The notes beneath the pieces were generated by a model, which did not search any database, had not been told where the DNA came from, and was given only the letters and a program-made list of their open reading frames with translations. From positions 1 to 15,850 of the forward strand of contig SKOX01000037.1 of assembly GCA_007119835.1 (NCBI GenBank): a stretch of 15,850 bases of DNA. The letters are read 5' to 3'. Shown in pieces: positions 14,420 through 15,850 of the stretch; position 1 is the stretch's first letter; the number at the start of each line of letters is the position of its first letter. Both the position numbers and the translations under genes were made by a program. Source of the stretch: Paracoccaceae bacterium. Lineage in GTDB: Bacteria > Pseudomonadota > Alphaproteobacteria > Rhodobacterales > Rhodobacteraceae.

Positions 14420-15850
14420 CTATCTCCTCAGGCGCCGGGAAAGAACCCAGGAGCCGGGGCTCTGCCCGGCGACGCGCGCCATTGCGTCGGCGACACGATC
14501 GATGCCCTCCGCCTCGGCCCAGTGCATCGGACCGCCGCGCCAGCGCGGGAACCCGTAGCCGAGCATCTCGACGACGTCCACGGCGGCATCGGTCTCGGCG
14601 ATTCCCTCCTCGACGATCAGCGCCCCCTCGTTGACTATGACCGCGAGAAGGCGGGCCACGATCTCGTCCGGCGCGAAGGCCTGCCGGGCGCGGCCCTCCT
14701 CCACCGACCACGCCCGGACCACCGCCTCGACGTCCTCGTCCCGCTCCGGCGTGCGGCTGCCTTCCGCGTAGCGATACCAGCCCCGCCCCGCCGACCGCCC
14801 GAGCCGCCCGGCCTCGTAGAGGCGGTCGGCGATCGGAACGACGCGCTCGCCGGTCGGACGCGACGGTGCCCGGTGCCGGCGGGACGCATAGGCGATCCCG
14901 AGCCCCGTCATGTCCTGCAGCTCGTAGGGGCCCATCGGCATGCCGAAGCCACGCATCGCGGCGTCGACCTCGTGCGGCAGGCAGCCATCGGCGAGCAGGT
15001 AATCCGCCTGCCGCCGGTAGGCGGTCAGGATCCGGTTGCCGATGAACCCGTCGCAGACCCCCGCCAGCACCGGCACCTTGCCGAGCCGGCGCGCGAGCGC
15101 GAAGCCCGTCGCCAGCGCCTCCGGCGCCACGCCGTCGGGGCGCACCACCTCGACCAGCCGCATGACATGCGCCGGGCTGAAGAAGTGCAGGCCGAGCACC
15201 CGCTCCGGCGCCGCGATCCCCGCGGCGATCCGGGCAGGGTCGAGATAGGAGGTGTTGGTGGCGAGGATCGCGTCCGGCGCCAGCGCCGCGGCCAGCCGGC
15301 CGAAGACCTCGCGCTTGACGTCGATATCCTCGAAGACCGCCTCGATGGCGAGATCGGCGCCAGCGGCCGCGGCATAATCGCTGGCGACGACGAGCCGGGA
15401 GCGTGCGGCCGCGGCGTCCTCCGTCGTCGCCTTGCCGCGCCCGACCATCGCGTCGAGGAGCCCGCCGACGCGCCCGGCCGCGGCGGCCGCGGCAGCTTCA
15501 TCGCGCTCGAGGAGCACCACCGACAGACCGGCCGCGAGGCAGGCGGTCGCGATCCCCGACCCCATCAGCCCCCCACCGACAGTCGCGACGGTCTCGACCG
15601 GGCGCGGGCGGGCGCCCGCGATCACCTCCGGCCGCGCCACCGCGCGCTCGGCGAAGAAGGCGTGCCGCAACGCCCGCGACTGGCGCCCGCCCTTCAGCTC
15701 GAGGAAAACCTCGCGCTCGCGGCGCAGACCCTCCGCGAATGGACGCTCGGCCGCGAGCCCGACCACCTCGAGCGCCCGGCCCGGCGCGATCTTGCCCTGC
15801 GCCTTCCGGGCGACCTCCCGCCCGAGCGCGGCGAGATCGGCGCCGGCGAC
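14420..15850 (-). CDS. FadB-like 3-hydroxyacyl-CoA dehydrogenase, probably with an N-terminal enoyl-CoA hydratase domain outside the window
   Basis: The last 476 residues are visible and the frame stays open to the right edge, so the N-terminus is missing. The NAD-binding motif VGGGLMGSGIA is followed by an acidic strand end (LLERDE), the catalytic-region phrase GLHFFSPAHVMRLVEVV (His in HFFSP), and then two 3HCDH C-terminal domains (VCDGFIGNRI...; EGIAETDAAVDVVEMLGYGFPRWRGGPM). The stretch before the Rossmann domain (EGLRREREVFLEL and QSRALRHAFFAER) is the linker that joins the crotonase domain in multifunctional FadB/FadJ-type proteins, hence the expectation of a fusion. It converts 3-hydroxyacyl-CoA to 3-oxoacyl-CoA with NAD+. 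It converges on the catabolic operon and may supply the hydration/dehydrogenation that the atypical crotonase cannot, though it could equally belong to general beta-oxidation. Confidence 0.9.
   Translation of the reverse strand, partial: VAGADLAALGREVARKAQGKIAPGRALEVVGLAAERPFAEGLRREREVFLELKGGRQSRALRHAFFAERAVARPEVIAGARPRPVETVATVGGGLMGSGIATACLAAGLSVVLLERDEAAAAAAAGRVGGLLDAMVGRGKATTEDAAAARSRLVVASDYAAAAGADLAIEAVFEDIDVKREVFGRLAAALAPDAILATNTSYLDPARIAAGIAAPERVLGLHFFSPAHVMRLVEVVRPDGVAPEALATGFALARRLGKVPVLAGVCDGFIGNRILTAYRRQADYLLADGCLPHEVDAAMRGFGMPMGPYELQDMTGLGIAYASRRHRAPSRPTGERVVPIADRLYEAGRLGRSAGRGWYRYAEGSRTPERDEDVEAVVRAWSVEEGRARQAFAPDEIVARLLAVIVNEGALIVEEGIAETDAAVDVVEMLGYGFPRWRGGPMHWAEAEGIDRVADAMARVAGQSPGSWVLSRRLRR

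Noticed and set aside
14247..14558. A possible small gene of about 100 codons in the convergent region.
   Set aside because: Arg/Pro/Ala-rich with no motifs and no ribosome site, and it runs into the antisense of the FadB-like gene.

Overview
The window is GC-rich (about 70% by eye), with strongly G/C-biased third codon positions, tight translational coupling (ATGA, GTGA and TGATG overlaps) and protein families typical of a metabolically versatile alphaproteobacterium. No species can be named from sequence alone. There are no tRNA, rRNA, CRISPR or mobile-element signals. Almost all of the window is two divergent operons fired from one 288-bp intergenic region (5558-5845), plus one convergent gene cut by the right edge.

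Left (minus-strand) operon, read right to left: a periplasmic solute-binding protein with a Sec signal peptide (4391-5557), a complete branched-chain amino acid/aromatic acid-type (HAAT) ABC transporter livH-livM-livG-livF (4356-991), a small metal-type cupin (951-496) and a PhzS/salicylate-hydroxylase-type FAD monooxygenase cut by the left edge (491-1).

Right (plus-strand) operon, nine genes in 5846-14218: a fused FAD monooxygenase / old-yellow-enzyme reductase of 765 aa (anthraniloyl-CoA monooxygenase/reductase or 'salicylyl-CoA 5-hydroxylase' type), a short-chain dehydrogenase, a MarR regulator, a crotonase-fold protein, an acyl-CoA dehydrogenase, a second cupin paralogous to the left-arm one, a benzoate/2-aminobenzoate-CoA ligase, a 4-hydroxybenzoyl-CoA-type thioesterase and a Rid-family protein. 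A FadB-like 3-hydroxyacyl-CoA dehydrogenase converges on this operon from the right (14420 to beyond 15850).

Read together, this is a CoA-dependent aerobic aromatic-acid pathway. The acid is imported by the ABC transporter and activated by the ligase. The two-headed flavoprotein then hydroxylates and dearomatises the CoA ester, and the crotonase, dehydrogenases and FadB-like protein finish with beta-oxidation-like steps. The layout closely resembles the 2-aminobenzoate (anthranilate) clusters described in Azoarcus evansii, and the Rid protein fits an amino-substituted ring. Salicylate or another ortho-substituted benzoate cannot be excluded.

The points most worth following are that the crotonase lacks both canonical catalytic glutamates, the Rid protein lacks the catalytic arginine, two cupin paralogues sit one on each arm, and a strong palindrome lies against the -35 of the catabolic promoter. 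The first three fall in the part of the pathway after dearomatisation, where the enzymology is least defined.
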